DNA from: Amphiura filiformis
Lineage: Eukaryota > Echinodermata > Ophiuroidea > Amphilepidida > Amphiuridae
DNA length: 64,000 nt
Assembly: GCF_039555335.1 (NCBI RefSeq)
Contig: NC_092631.1
Coordinates: 3,413,001 to 3,477,000, forward strand
Direction: 5' to 3'
A program made the translations under genes and the position numbers. Positions 13,222 to 23,566 of this stretch are shown piece after piece. Every line of letters starts with the position of its first letter. The stretch's first letter is position 1. The notes under the pieces were generated by a model. The model was not told the origin of the DNA. It saw only the letters and a program-made list of their open reading frames with translations, and ran no database searches.

Positions 13222-13518
13222 CAGGCGCGTAGCCAGCATTGTCAGTCCGGGGTGGCAAACGTCAGTATCGTCCCTATTTTTACTCTCCTCTACTCCCTTT
13301 CCCTTTTCTTTTTCCTACCCCTTCCTCTCCTTTCTTTCCCCTCTCCTTCCACTTTCCCTTCTCTTTCTCCCTCTCCTCCCCCTTTCTCTTCGCTTTCTCC
13401 CCCTCCTTCCTCTCTTTCTCCCCTTCTTCTCGTCCCCATTTTCCTGCTTCTTCGTCCCCATTTTAGGGGTCCGAGGGGGCAGTCTGCCCCACCTATCACC
13501 CCGCTGGCTACGCTACTG
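13222..13518. mobile_element. hAT-like MITE with perfect 8-bp TSD (GCGTAGCCAGC family)
   Basis: Termini CAGGCGCGTAGCCAGC and the reverse complement of CAGTAGCGTAGCCAGC. The 8-bp sequence CCTTCCAA is repeated exactly at 13214-13221 and 13519-13526. Most of the interior (about 13266-13450) is a pure C/T tract, so the apparent long ORFs here are low-complexity artefacts. Confidence 0.8.
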
Positions 13519-13726
13519 CCTTCCAACAATCTTCTGTTTACAATGGTCTGCAGTAAGTCACAATTGCATAAAATTTTAGAGTTATATCCCCTAACATGCA
13601 ATAAAATTCAACCACGATTAGTAGGCATACTGCTTACTATCATACAATGATACACTACAGCTATTGGGCAACACACAAAAATCCACCATTTTGGTCCAGG
13701 GTATGTCGATCAAATGTTGATGTGGA

Positions 13727-13896
13727 CAGGCCCGTACGCAGGATTTTTTTGGGTGGGTGCTGATTTTGAAAAAGTGGACTTTTTTCAAGAGAGGGAGGGG
13801 CCGATTTTGTGAAAAGTGGACTTTCTTTCCAAAATTTGGACCTTTTGACCAAAAAAGCCTCAAAAACCTGCACCTCTGCGTAGCCGTACGGGCCTG
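13727..13896. mobile_element. hAT-like MITE with perfect 8-bp TSD (CAGGCCCGTACG family)
   Basis: Left end CAGGCCCGTACGCAGG; right end GCGTAGCCGTACGGGCCTG. GATGTGGA is exactly duplicated at 13719-13726 and 13897-13904. The interior holds repeated AAAGTGGAC words. Partial relatives occur at 23860-24100 and 33101-33290. Confidence 0.8.
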
Positions 13897-14233
13897 GATG
13901 TGGATGTTCTCATTTTGATAGCAATGCACAATATTGTCCGCGATTGCTGAGTGGTGTGCGCCTGTGTGTCCTATTTCACTATCTATTCCAATGTGCCATT
14001 GAATTGGGGATGAAGATAGGGTGGTCCCACTATGCGGTCCACCAAAAACTCAAAATGGTGGGTCGATGTCCACATTTTATTTGCATGGATGTGTTTACAC
14101 GTAGGTGATCACTGTGTGTGTACTGTGTATGACTTTGCAAGTGCCTTATTTATTCCAAGTAACCGGTACCCTAATTAATTCACTGTACAGTTTACTTTTG
14201 AATCCCAACGATTTTCGATGTAACCTGGGGTGT

Positions 14234-14284
14234 ATGTATGTATACCACAGATATTGGAACACAATATCTGTGGTATACATACAT
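14234..14284. repeat. Perfect 22-bp-stem hairpin
   Basis: The arms 14234-14255 and 14263-14284 are exact reverse complements and flank a 7-base loop (GGAACAC). It could be a minimal MITE remnant or a small structured RNA. Nothing shows it is transcribed. Confidence 0.6.
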
Positions 14285-15007
14285 GTGTATATGTGGGGTG
14301 CAAGGGGCCGAGTTTAGCTTCCAAGTTCCATTCACTCCCTATATTTCTTGTTTACTGCACCAAGGTACTCAGATGAGAAACCATGTAACTACTAGATGCA
14401 CATAGGACCAAATGGTTAAGTGATGATGCATGTGACCTTTCCTTAGTTTCCTATTTTGTTATGATTCCTGTAGTCCCTTTAAAATTGGAATTACTGAGAA
14501 GAAAGCCTGCAGTCATGTGTAGGCAGCCAGGTGTTAACACCTTGGCTACCAATGCCAGGTCACATCAGGTCGCAGTGTAAATGCATGGCAATGGTACCAT
14601 GTTCAATCAGTTCAGTTTTCCAATTTACTCAGTAATCAAGTGGTTCAAGGTTTTTAAAAAACACTACATTGAATCCCATTTTTGGCCTCCAAATTAGTGT
14701 TTGTCCCAATTTAATTGTCTATGGTTTTTCTAAATTTAATTATTTTATTTTTCTGTGCACTGAAAAATCAGAAGTAGATCAATCAAGATCAGCAGATGAA
14801 TACATTCTCAAAAAATACAGTGCAAATTTTTGAAGGAAAATATATTATTTCCAGATGAAACATGGGTCTATATTTAAAGCTCAATCTTTAAAAAAAACCA
14901 CTTACACAACAACAAAAAACACCCCTTTTGTATGTGTCACATGTCCTGACCATCCTAAACTAGCAATTGTGGTCCTTTGTAGCTATAAAATAGTCCCAAA
15001 CAAAAAT

Positions 15008-15190
15008 GTTTGGTAGACTCATAACCGGTGCGATCTTACCTTTCCGATGTTGATTAAGATACTTCTTGCATCGATCCCGAGATGCGGAAAAACCAATAGT
15101 CATTTTGTCCCACATAAATGAATAAATAACAAAACCCCCGATCCCCGAGTGGACTCACCCATTCGGTGACGTCACACACGATAATCATCC
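15008..15190. repeat. DIRS left inverted terminal repeat
   Basis: From GACTCATAACCGGTGCGATC through CGATGTTGATTAAGATAC to GTGACGTCACACACGATAAT, this is the near-exact reverse complement of 22105-22278. The outermost 15 bases (CCGGTGCGATC versus ACACCGGTCGATC) have diverged slightly; the inner ~140 bp are almost identical. Confidence 0.9.
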
Positions 15191-15245
15191 CTTATCCGAC
15201 TTGGGCAGCCCCTACTCGCCAAACTTGTAGGGGCGGCGGGGTCGG

Positions 15246-15372
15246 ATAATCAACATCGAAAGGTAAGATCGCACGGTTATGAGTCTACCAAACATTTTGT
15301 TTGGGACTAGACTCAGTACACCGGTCGATCTTACCGCTTCCGATGTTGATTAAGATACTTCTTGCATCAACA
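15246..15372. repeat. DIRS internal complementary region (ICR)
   Basis: 15248-15308 is the reverse complement of the left extremity (about 14992-15060, including AGTCCCAAAC). 15308-15370 is the reverse complement of the right extremity (about 22220-22282, including GTACTGAGTC). The two meet at ...GTTTGGGACTAGACTCAG..., which defines both element ends to within a base or two. Confidence 0.88.
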
Positions 15373-15628
15373 TCTGAAAGATCGATCTAGCAAGTAACCG
15401 ACGGATGGAGGTACAAGATTGGCCAGCATCTGATAAGGATCGGGAGAGTGGGTATCATGGTAATCGCGATGTCAAACTATTTCCCCCCCTCACGGCCGGG
15501 AAACAGAAAGACTACGTGAACAGACAAAAACCCTGAACTGAAAGTGCAGTGGTTAAGAATAGAAACACTGGTTCTTACCATGTTGTAATTCTGATTGTCC
15601 ATAAAACACCTGATACCCAACCACCATA

Positions 15629-16527
15629 TTATCTCCGCAGAATAGCCCTGGAGAACTTATCGCCTGGTCGTTGGTTTACGTTTTTGTAATAAACCGTGGA
15701 AAAGGACGACGGGTTCTTCCAAGACACAGCCTGACAAATCTCTTCAATGGGGACCCCCCTATGGTAGGCCCACGAAGATGAGATAGATCTGGTTGAGTGG
15801 GCCTTGGGGCGAGCGTCTTTTGCCGCCCGAGTCCACTAACACCTGGACCAGCCACCGTGCCAGAGTCTGTTTAGCGGCTGGACCGTGCGGTTCTGGCGTG
15901 AGTGATAAATAAGCGGTCATGAGCCCCTCTTAAGGTTTGTGTTCGCCAAGGTAGTGCTGTAGCGCCTCACCGGGCACCACAACCTGTCTTCGGCTATTGA
16001 TTTAACCCTGCCCAATACTGGGGAGGAAGAGGGCGAGTGTCGGAATGTACTTCGCTCATTTTTGCAAGGAAATCCGGGCGAAGAAACAGCGTCGCTCCGT
16101 TGTTAGTAATCATGAGGCTGACTTGAGACTGCGTGCAACTCTGAGCAGCGCCGTCCGAAAAGCCAACGCCAGAAGAAAGGCCGCTTAAGAGTGACGTATT
16201 TAAGGGTCGCTTTTGACAGGGGCTCAAAAGGGGACCCTTAATATACTCCAAGACTGTGTTGAGGTCCCATGGAGGGACCACCTTCCTTCCCGGCGGGCGC
16301 TCGTTGAACATACCGTCGAGAAGAAGACTTAGGGACCCATCTGAATTGATAGTCGACCCGTCTTCAAATCCCCGATGAATCGAGAGAATGGCTGACTTAT
16401 AGTTGGCTATCGTTGCCTGCTGAAGTCCTGACCTAAACTTTTCTGTCAGAAAATCTGCCACTAGAGGCACAGGGGCTCTAGTGGGAGATGTATTTCTCTC
16501 ATCGCACCATGCGTAGTAGGGAGCCAA
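15629..16527 (-). pseudogene. DIRS tyrosine recombinase (YR), frameshifted
   Basis: Reading right to left, an open frame from 16527 starts with MAPYYAWCDERNTSP and has FLTEKFRSGLQQATIANYKSA, the N-terminal core-binding region of DIRS recombinases. Beyond PPWDLNTVLEYIKGP the frame shifts repeatedly and the track ORF ends at 15994. In another frame the catalytic C-terminus is recovered: AHSTRSISSSWAYHRGVP (HxxR box) and VSWKNPSSFSTVYYKN, with a Tyr suited as nucleophile. It ends at a TAA at 15631-15629. The HxxR and Tyr boxes are intact, but no continuous ORF exists. YR would cut and join the circular cDNA into the host. Confidence 0.85.
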
Positions 16528-16599
16528 ACGCTGACTATACGGACGGAGGGTAGACTCTCGTCTACCACCCGGCGATGAGAGAAGCAGCTTCTGATGAAA

Positions 16600-17450
16600 A
16601 GCCTCCCTCCGCCGCGACGTTCCCTGATAAGGGCCATGCAGCTAACTGCAGGTGCTCTAGTGGTAGACTTGGTACCTCTCCTCCGGGCATCCGGAGTAGA
16701 TTTGGTAACTCGGGGAGGACTCGCGGCTGTGCCGCTAGTAGATCCACCATCGGCCGAAACCACAGGTGTTTCGGCCAGAATGGTGCTTTCAGAATTGCGT
16801 TGCAGTCCTCCCTCCCGATCTTGGTCACTACCCTTGCGAGCAGTGAGATCGGGGAAAGCGTAAGCAGTCATTCCTCCCAGTCTCACGGACAGAGCGCCCA
16901 CGGCGAATGCCTGTGGGTCTGCGACCCTCGAGCAGTACACCGGCAGCTGATGATTGCGATGAGATGCGAACAAATCTATCGAGGGGTGGTACATCACCTC
17001 GAAGATCGTCTGGGCGACCTGCGGAGCAAGGGACCATTCTGTAGGTCCCGACACCTTTCCTCGTGACAGATCGTCCGCGAGGATGTTGGTGACTCCGCTA
17101 TGTGCATCGCTCTCAACGTAATCTGCCTGGCCTTGCACCACCCTATCAGGCGAGTGCGTGCAGGCACAACCGTGGTGACCTGGTGCCCCCTCGTCTGTTG
17201 AGGTAGGCTACCACGGTTGTGTTGTCCGTTGGACAACGATATGAGATCCCACGATCACCTTCTCGAAATGCTGGAGAGTTCTCTCCACTGCCCAAAGTTC
17301 GAGAAGGTTGATATGGAACTCCCGTCTCCGTGGCCGACCATAGGCCCGAGACTGAGTCCCGTGGATGTGGCCCCCCAGCCCAGCTTTGACGCTGGCCGGT
17401 CGTCACTACGTGGACGCACCGCTGGTGCAGGGAACCTGACACCTTGAGTC
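16600..17450 (-). pseudogene. DIRS RNase H region and RT-YR linker
   Basis: From about 17402 leftwards one frame reads ASVKAGLGGHIHGTQSRAYG, then EFHINLLELWAVERTLQHFE, the pattern of a DIRS RNase H domain; the Glu in LLELWAVE is kept. Just upstream the TTDAS-type catalytic Asp is lost to a small indel (the frame gives VVTTG...). Downstream (17141-16600) pieces such as MYHPSIDLFASHRNHQLPVY match the conserved segment after RNase H in these elements. Frames switch at least three times. Confidence 0.7.
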
Positions 17451-18330
17451 AAATTGGGCTGATGGGTCCACCACCAGAGTTCTCTCGCGATCTCCGACAT
17501 CGGAACCGCGAGGGATATTGGGTGACGACTGGGCCTGTAAAAGGCTAGAAGGTGTAGTTGTATAGGCCTCATGTGAAAGCGGCAGTACGGTACGAGGTCT
17601 ACCATACTGGCCATAAGGCCCAAAACCTTCATCCATGCCACAGCGGGTGCTCCCTCTGACTCGGCCAAGAGTCGGGCACACCTCGCCATGTTCGTCACCC
17701 TCTCGGGTGAGGGCGCCGCGATCCCCTCCTTGAGGTTGATCTGGGCCCCTAAGAATAGTGGTGTCTCGCGTCGGGACCAAATTGGATTTCTTGGCGTTGA
17801 TCAGAAATCCCAGGTCCCGCACCGCACGGACTACTAACTCCACGAGACACTGTGTCTCCAGTGGGGTGCGTCCGTAAATGCACCAATCGGCCAGGTAGCC
17901 ACACATGTTGACTCCCCTGCGCTTCAGGTACGCTGCCACCGCCCTGACCAGGAGTGTAAACACTCTGGGGAGGTGGACAAGCGAATGGCAGGCATCGAAA
18001 CTGGTAAGTTTGACCCTGTACCTTGAAGCGTAGAAACCTCTGATCTTGAGGTGCGATCGGAACATGCAGATATCGTCCGAGAGATCTAGCGATGCCGCCC
18101 ACATACCCTTGATGGGGCAGGCTAGCACCAAGCGAGAGTCTCCATTCTGAACCTCTTGGGCCTGATGAACTCGTTCAACGGCTTGAGGTTCAGAATGGGC
18201 CTCAATCGCCGGTCTTCTTTGGAGCCAGAAAAAAGTGCTCCAAAACCCCTTGGTGAAAGGGGGGTAGACCGGGACAATCGCTTGCCGTGAGAAGCTGAGT
18301 GACCTCTGATAGTAGTGCCCGACGCTGGGG
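17450..18330 (-). pseudogene. DIRS reverse transcriptase, frameshifted, catalytic motif altered
   Basis: Blocks in minus-strand order: VLEHFFLAPKKTGD, RPILNLKPLNEFIRPKRFRM, ASLDLSDD (first catalytic Asp), then in a second frame HVPIAPQDQRFLRFKVQ and GQTYQFRCLPFA, and in the first frame again PRVFTLLVRAVAAYLKRRGV. The catalytic motif reads GYLADWCIYG where active DIRS elements have LDDW, so one catalytic Asp codon is GCC (17891-17889). It is followed by LGFLINAKKSNLVPT and, in a third frame, ELWWWTHQPNLTQGV. Family assignment is firm; activity is excluded. Confidence 0.88.
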
Positions 18331-18739
18331 GCCGTCTGGCGGCACTACCGTGGACCTCTGAATCGTGCAGGCGCACGAGGGGTGGCTGGTAAATTCCAGC
18401 CTGTAACCCCCACTGACCACTGACAATACCCAGGCGCCCGGTGAGATGGCATGCCATCTCCGGGCGTAATGCACAGCGGCCGCCCACAGGGGAATCCCCT
18501 GTGGAAGTCCAAACCTGCCGGCATGGACTGTCGACCGCCGTGCCCTCAGGACCGATCTGGTTTGCCACCCTTAGAAGAACGGCTCTTGTTAGGGGGCTTG
18601 CCATACGATCCAGAACTACTCTTGCGCTTCCCAGATTTTTTGGGAGGTGCTGGAGTAGCCTCGGGCTCGGGTGTAGTCTGTGGTGCGCGTCCTGCTGAAG
18701 CCGGAGCTGGCGCTGAAGAACGCTTAGAAGACTTCTTCT

Positions 18740-21479
18740 TCTTGTGCTTCTTCTTCGCTTTACTGCCCTTCCCTTGGTCAGGGCAGCCTCTGACTTCTTC
18801 AGAGTGCTCTCATTGGTGGCCTTCTTTGCCCGGTCCTCCACCGTAGCGCAAAAGGCCTGTCCAAAGAGTAGCCCCTGTCCCACCGAGTCAGACTTCTTCA
18901 TTGCTTCAGCAAAGTCGGAGCCGTAAGTTGACTGGAGGGACAAACAGGCATTCTCCCGGCGGCGAGATGACATCCTATGGGCTAGGCCCATAGAACTCTC
19001 GTTGAGGTTAGCTGTTAGCACCGCTAACAGATTAACCTCGCGGAAGCGTTCCGACGTTGCCCCGTGGTCGTTCGCTACCTTCCTACCGAGGTGTTCGGCA
19101 AGCGTGGTAGCAACGCTAGAGACTCTGATAAGCGGCGTGCTCGCTTATCGATGAGCTTTAGCTCCTCCTCCCACTGGGGGAGAACGACCCCAGGCGCCTT
19201 TGGCCGCCAGCGGCAGGCGCTTGGCAACGTCTGGATCCATGTCAGGGACCCTGGGGTAGGTTTCGCAGTCCTCCTGCGAAACACGCAGTGGAAGCGTGCA
19301 AGCACGCGGCGTCGAAGCTCCAGCGAGCCTGACAGCCCCACGAAACCTACCCTTGAGGTCCGCCGGGAATGCAAGTGCAGGCGACCCTTGTGTGGACGCC
19401 GCTAGCTGGGCATCCTACTGAAAAGATGCCCTGGTCCTCCTGAACGGACTCCTCCTGAGAGAAAGCCAGGCCCAAACCTTGGGCCACACGGCTCATCACC
19501 TCAGCGGTGTCCGCAGGTAGACCATTGCTAGCGAGTTCCTCACGGGAAGCGGGGAAGGATACCTGAAGCTAGCTGCACAGTCTCATCAGACTGTGAGTCG
19601 CTACTGGTGTCATCTTCCGACTCCTTTCCCTCGCCTTCAGACTCTGACTCACTCTCTGATGAGGAAGAGATCTGACGACGGGCATCTGAAGGTGGACAGG
19701 GAGGTGTCGCCACCGTGTGGCTAGCCAACTGAACACCAGCAGAAGAGGGAGTACTCCGCTAGACCCGAGATGCTAGCTATAGCACCCGGGATCCGCGACG
19801 CCTCGCTGCTGTCGCCTCTAGCCATAGCAGTGTGCGGCCTACCCTGAGCTGTATCAGGGTTAGCCACTCGCCGCCGGGTTGGGTAACAACTGGTGGTACT
19901 GCTTGCCCAACGCTAGGCGGCACTTGCCACGGTGCTAGACCGTGGAAGAAACCACCCTGCGGCGGATACCACGGGGCATACCCTGTTGGTAGCTGACCCT
20001 GCAAGGATCCGCCACCAGGGAAACCCCATGGAACGGCAGTACCAGTACCGCCTCCCCCCCCCTGTTGCCACAGAGACTGTGGTAACCAGGACGAGTACTG
20101 CGGTACCTGCGTGGTTGTAGCGTAGGTGCCCGGTAGGGCTCCCGGCTGCGTACCACTGTACCCATGCTTCACAGCGTTCCCCGCTAGAGGATCAAGCCGT
20201 GTGTATGGGTACCCCGCTATACTGGCTGTCCCTTGGCTAAAAGGAGCTTGCCTAGTATCACGGGTAGCTGAGCGTGTATACCCTCGATCAGTCACCTCGC
20301 TACCTGAATAGGCAGTATCAATCAATGGAGCCATGCTCCGCTGAATAGATAGTGATCGATCATAAGAGGGTAATTGACCCATTGACTGTAATGGATCACC
20401 CACGCTCTGCTGGCTCTCGAGGACATAAGTGGGTTGTTGATCAGCCAGGCTGTTCAAACTACCTACCTAACCTCTTGAGCCTCGCCCAAGGTCGCTGTGT
20501 GTGGCGGACCACTCACGGCAGCTATGGGTGCGTGCATAGTGGCTACCACTGAAGTCAAGCCGTAGCTCGCCTCGGTAGCTGCCACTGTTTGCACTTGGGT
20601 CGCTGTCCCGTGAGAGACTGCGAGCCCAACCCCGGTATAGCCGCTAGCCAGTCCCGGAGGACAGCCGGCAGCCATTCCAAGGCCCAGGAATCACTCGGCG
20701 GTCCCACCATGGAACGCTGCCGTGTGACAACCCCAGTTGGTTCTGCTAAGACTACACCAAGCGTTAGCCCGGTATCGTCTCTGCTAAACCCATGCACGAT
20801 TTCATTCGACCCTTGCGGGGAACGAAGCGTGCTGCGTGTCGTGGATCAACCCAGGCAAGCCCGGGTTCCACTGGCACGCTGCGTGCTACAGACCGCCGAG
20901 GCAAGTCCGCTGCACGCTGTATGCTAGGATTCAACCCAGGCAAGCCCGGGGTACCCTTGGCATACTGTCCGTCGCCGGCTACTTCCGCGGGTGCAAGACC
21001 CGCTCGTTCGCCAGCAATAGACGGGTGTCCACCTGCAAGAAACTCGCTAGAGATCTCACTGGTAGACTGGTACTCGCCTGTTAGGGCAAGTACCGCCCTG
21101 CTGCCTGCTACTAGCTTAGACGTTAAGTCAGTGCTTTCGCTGGCTGTTAGGCCTTCGGCTCGCTTAGCAGTCCCCGGAGGGTCCGCCTGCTTGCCCGGGA
21201 CCGGAGCCCCAGAGGTTACCTTAGCGTGGCCCTTGCCGCCTCGCTAGTACCTACCATATCAATCTTACCTGTAGGCTTCTGTTTCTTAGTCTTCGTCTTC
21301 TGTCTGTGTCGAAGACCTAAACGAGCGCTACTTTCTAAATCCTCGAAGTGGATGTCCGATAAGCCTATGCAAAAGGAAGCACACTTATTTGATTTAGAGC
21401 AATCCCTGTGGGAGTAGCAGAGTGGATGCGGGTCCCACTCTGGAACAAGGGAAGGGCATGATTGACAAGGCCTAGACAT
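18740..21479 (-). pseudogene. DIRS Gag-like region, broken
   Basis: The minus strand begins with MSRPCQSCPSLVPEWDPH..LCYSHRDC, a Cys/His-rich head like those of DIRS Gag proteins. Then come a Lys-rich patch (KTKTKKQK), a long Gly/Pro/Tyr-rich stretch (20457-19777), a Ser/Glu/Asp-rich acidic patch (19728-19600, SSSESESESEGEGKESEDD) and a helical part at 19374-18740 (QWEEELKLIDKRARRLSESL, LTANLNESSMGLAHRM). Several frame changes interrupt it. The role as particle protein is inferred from position and composition, because DIRS Gag is weakly conserved. Confidence 0.65.
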
Positions 21480-22104
21480 TGTAGTAATCGGGGAGCGTAC
21501 AGCACTACCCCCCCGAACACAAGCTCAAGCCCAATAAACAGACCCACACGCACAGTGGCTGGCGCTGATGTAGTGGTATGATATAAAAATATATATACAA
21601 AGGGATGAAAACTGAAAACCTTTTGGGGAAGATTTGTCAGGCTGGTCCTTCGAAACCCACCAACTCTTAGCAGTAACTCAAGGCGTCATCAGACGCAGCG
21701 TACTGAAAGATATAACGATAGAGCATACCATAAACATAGCGATAATCACTCACCATACATGTATACACAGTATTGTACAAACATCTATTGTAACTTACTA
21801 GTCTGCTATAGTTGTTTTACGTGAGAACAAAAAATAAAATGGCGTCCTAAGGGCGGCCATTTTGAAAACGTGTGTCCCGTATACGAACGGAAATACACAT
21901 ACAAGCTAAGTTTTTGGATCGTTTTTGTCACTTTTCTAGCCGAAAAATGTCGTCAAAACTATCTCCCTAGCGACTATACTGGTTGGTTTTTACCTCAGTG
22001 TAACAAACAAACTGTATATCTCTAAATCCTTTGGTTCGTAATGATACTTAGCGTTGGTAAAGAAAAATCCACACGTCTATCTCATCTAGAAACCAAGGAG
22101 GATA

Positions 22105-22282
22105 AGGATGATTATCGTGTGTGACGTCACCGAATGGGTGAGTCCACTCGGGGATCGGGGGTTTTGTTATTTATTCATTTATGTGGGACAAAATGACTAT
22201 TGGTTTTTCCGCATCTCGGGATCGATGCAAGAAGTATCTTAATCAACATCGGAAACGGTAAGATCGACCGGTGTACTGAGTC
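22105..22282. repeat. DIRS right inverted terminal repeat
   Basis: Reverse complement of the left ITR, running from the GTGTGTGACGTCACCG area to GTACTGAGTC at the outer edge. The minus-strand leader between this ITR and Gag (21480-22104) has no ORF of note. Confidence 0.9.
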
Positions 22283-22567
22283 CAGAGGATGTCCGACTCT
22301 GAAACAATGTTTAATTTGAGGACCAAAATGGTGGATTTGTGTACATGTATATTATACTAGCTGTGTATTTAAGACGGTAAAAAAAGTGCCTACCAACAGC
22401 GGATAATATTTTTAATGCACGCAAAAGAGGATGTATACATGTAGCCATTTGGCATACAATCACAACCTACAGTGTACTGCACACCTCCTAAAACAGAGGA
22501 CAGTGCTCCTTTACGACTGGACCATGGTGTAAAACACTAAATCAGGGAAGAGAGAGTACATCCTACA

Positions 22568-22748
22568 CAGGGTTCAAATTCGTTTAAAAATTTTGCGTAC
22601 CGGTAGCAGTTTTTGGCTAATTCATCATAATCAGGATACTTCCATATTATACTAAAGCAATAAAAAGTGCTACAAATGCAAAATTGGGTAGCAGTTACTT
22701 CAAAATGTGGAGCAGACTGCTATGCGCTACAGCCGAATTCGAACCCTG
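22568..22748. mobile_element. hAT-like MITE with perfect 8-bp TSD
   Basis: Ends CAGGGTTCAAATTCG and CGAATTCGAACCCTG. ATCCTACA is exactly duplicated at 22560-22567 and 22749-22756. The 181-bp interior has no ORF. Confidence 0.85.
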
Positions 22749-23161
22749 ATCCTACATGGTTTTTTTATAGGATAATAAATTGATAGTATTAGTATGCATG
22801 CATCTTGTCAATGTCAAACACAACACTGTCTTCCCAGCTGGGTGTTCTGACTTTGTTTGCATGTCCTTGCATTGCACAGTTAAATTGTTGATGGAAGGTG
22901 TCCTTATGAGGACAATTTGACACCAAAATATGCTCCATTTTTAAAAACCCTTAGCACAACCTTGGATGATTGAATCTCTATTGTGTGCTGTAATGTGTAA
23001 GTGTGTGGAAATTCAAATACATTTATAAGACATTCCTATGTTCTTATTGTGATGTCATACATTGTGCACACAGTTTATTCACAATGGCCCATAAAGAACA
23101 GCTAAAACAGGGGACATTTCATATTAGACTCAAGAGCTCCTAGTCTTTTCTAGCCGTTCTA

Positions 23162-23338
23162 TAGGGCCTTTAAAGACACTATATCCGAGAACCGCTAAAA
23201 CCCACTAACGGCTCCACCCGAAAAAAAAAAAATGCTTTTTTTCTGGGGAATAGCAGTCACTGGGTTTAGGAGTTCTCTGGATATAGCCAGGTTTTATGAT
23301 ATAGCATGGTTTTGGATCACCACAGTCAAAAGGCCCTA
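23162..23338. mobile_element. MITE with TAGGGCCTTT termini, copy 2
   Basis: Left TAGGGCCTTTAA, right AAAAGGCCCTA; the interior matches 6926-7087 apart from an A-rich insertion around 23221-23235. The next MITE (23349-23558) inserted just outside its right end. Confidence 0.65.
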
Positions 23339-23348
23339 TACTAGTAGG

Positions 23349-23558
23349 CAGTGGCGGCGCCACGGGGGGGGCATGGGGGGGCAAATGCCCCCCCAGTCAG
23401 AACTCTTGCCCCCTGTTGCCCCCCCAGAAAAAACCCAAAATTACGAAAATTTCCACTTTTTACGGTAATTTTATGCAAACTTTGTTGATTTTGCCCCCCT
23501 GAAATTCACTTTGCCCCCTCAATGCCCCCCGAAAAAAAAATTTCTGGCGCCGCCACTG
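23349..23558. mobile_element. hAT-like MITE, GCCCCCC-rich, perfect 8-bp TSD
   Basis: Ends CAGTGGCGGCGCCA and TGGCGCCGCCACTG, exact inverted repeats that are themselves palindromic. CTAGTAGG is duplicated at 23341-23348 and 23559-23566. The interior is dominated by C and G runs. Confidence 0.85.
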
Positions 23559-23566
23559 CTAGTAGG

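Larger units (their letters stand above)
14992..22282 (-). mobile_element. DIRS-type tyrosine-recombinase retrotransposon (degenerate)
   Basis: This 7.3-kb GC-rich island, unlike its AT-rich surroundings, reads on the minus strand as Gag, RT, RNase H and tyrosine recombinase. The ends are inverted repeats (about 14992-15190 and 22105-22282). Just inside the left, 3' end at 15246-15372 is an internal complementary region. Its first half is complementary to the outer left end and its second half to the outer right end, so it represents a head-to-tail junction of the two termini. That is the hallmark of DIRS1-like elements, which replicate through a circle and integrate by YR without target duplication; none is seen here. 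Many frameshifts and an altered RT catalytic residue indicate a dead copy. It lies in the presumed GLCCI1-like intron, in the same orientation as the gene. Confidence 0.9.

Noticed and set aside
13192-13650. Long plus-strand ORF rich in Ser, Leu, Pro and Phe, with an Arg/Glu/Gly-rich minus-strand counterpart
   Set aside because: It spans a pure pyrimidine tract within a hAT-like MITE; low-complexity DNA stays open by chance.
20126-21247. Plus-strand GC-rich ORFs across the DIRS Gag region taken as a separate host gene
   Set aside because: They are opposite to the element's coding strand; GC-rich sequence with few stops opens frames on both strands, and no domain is seen.
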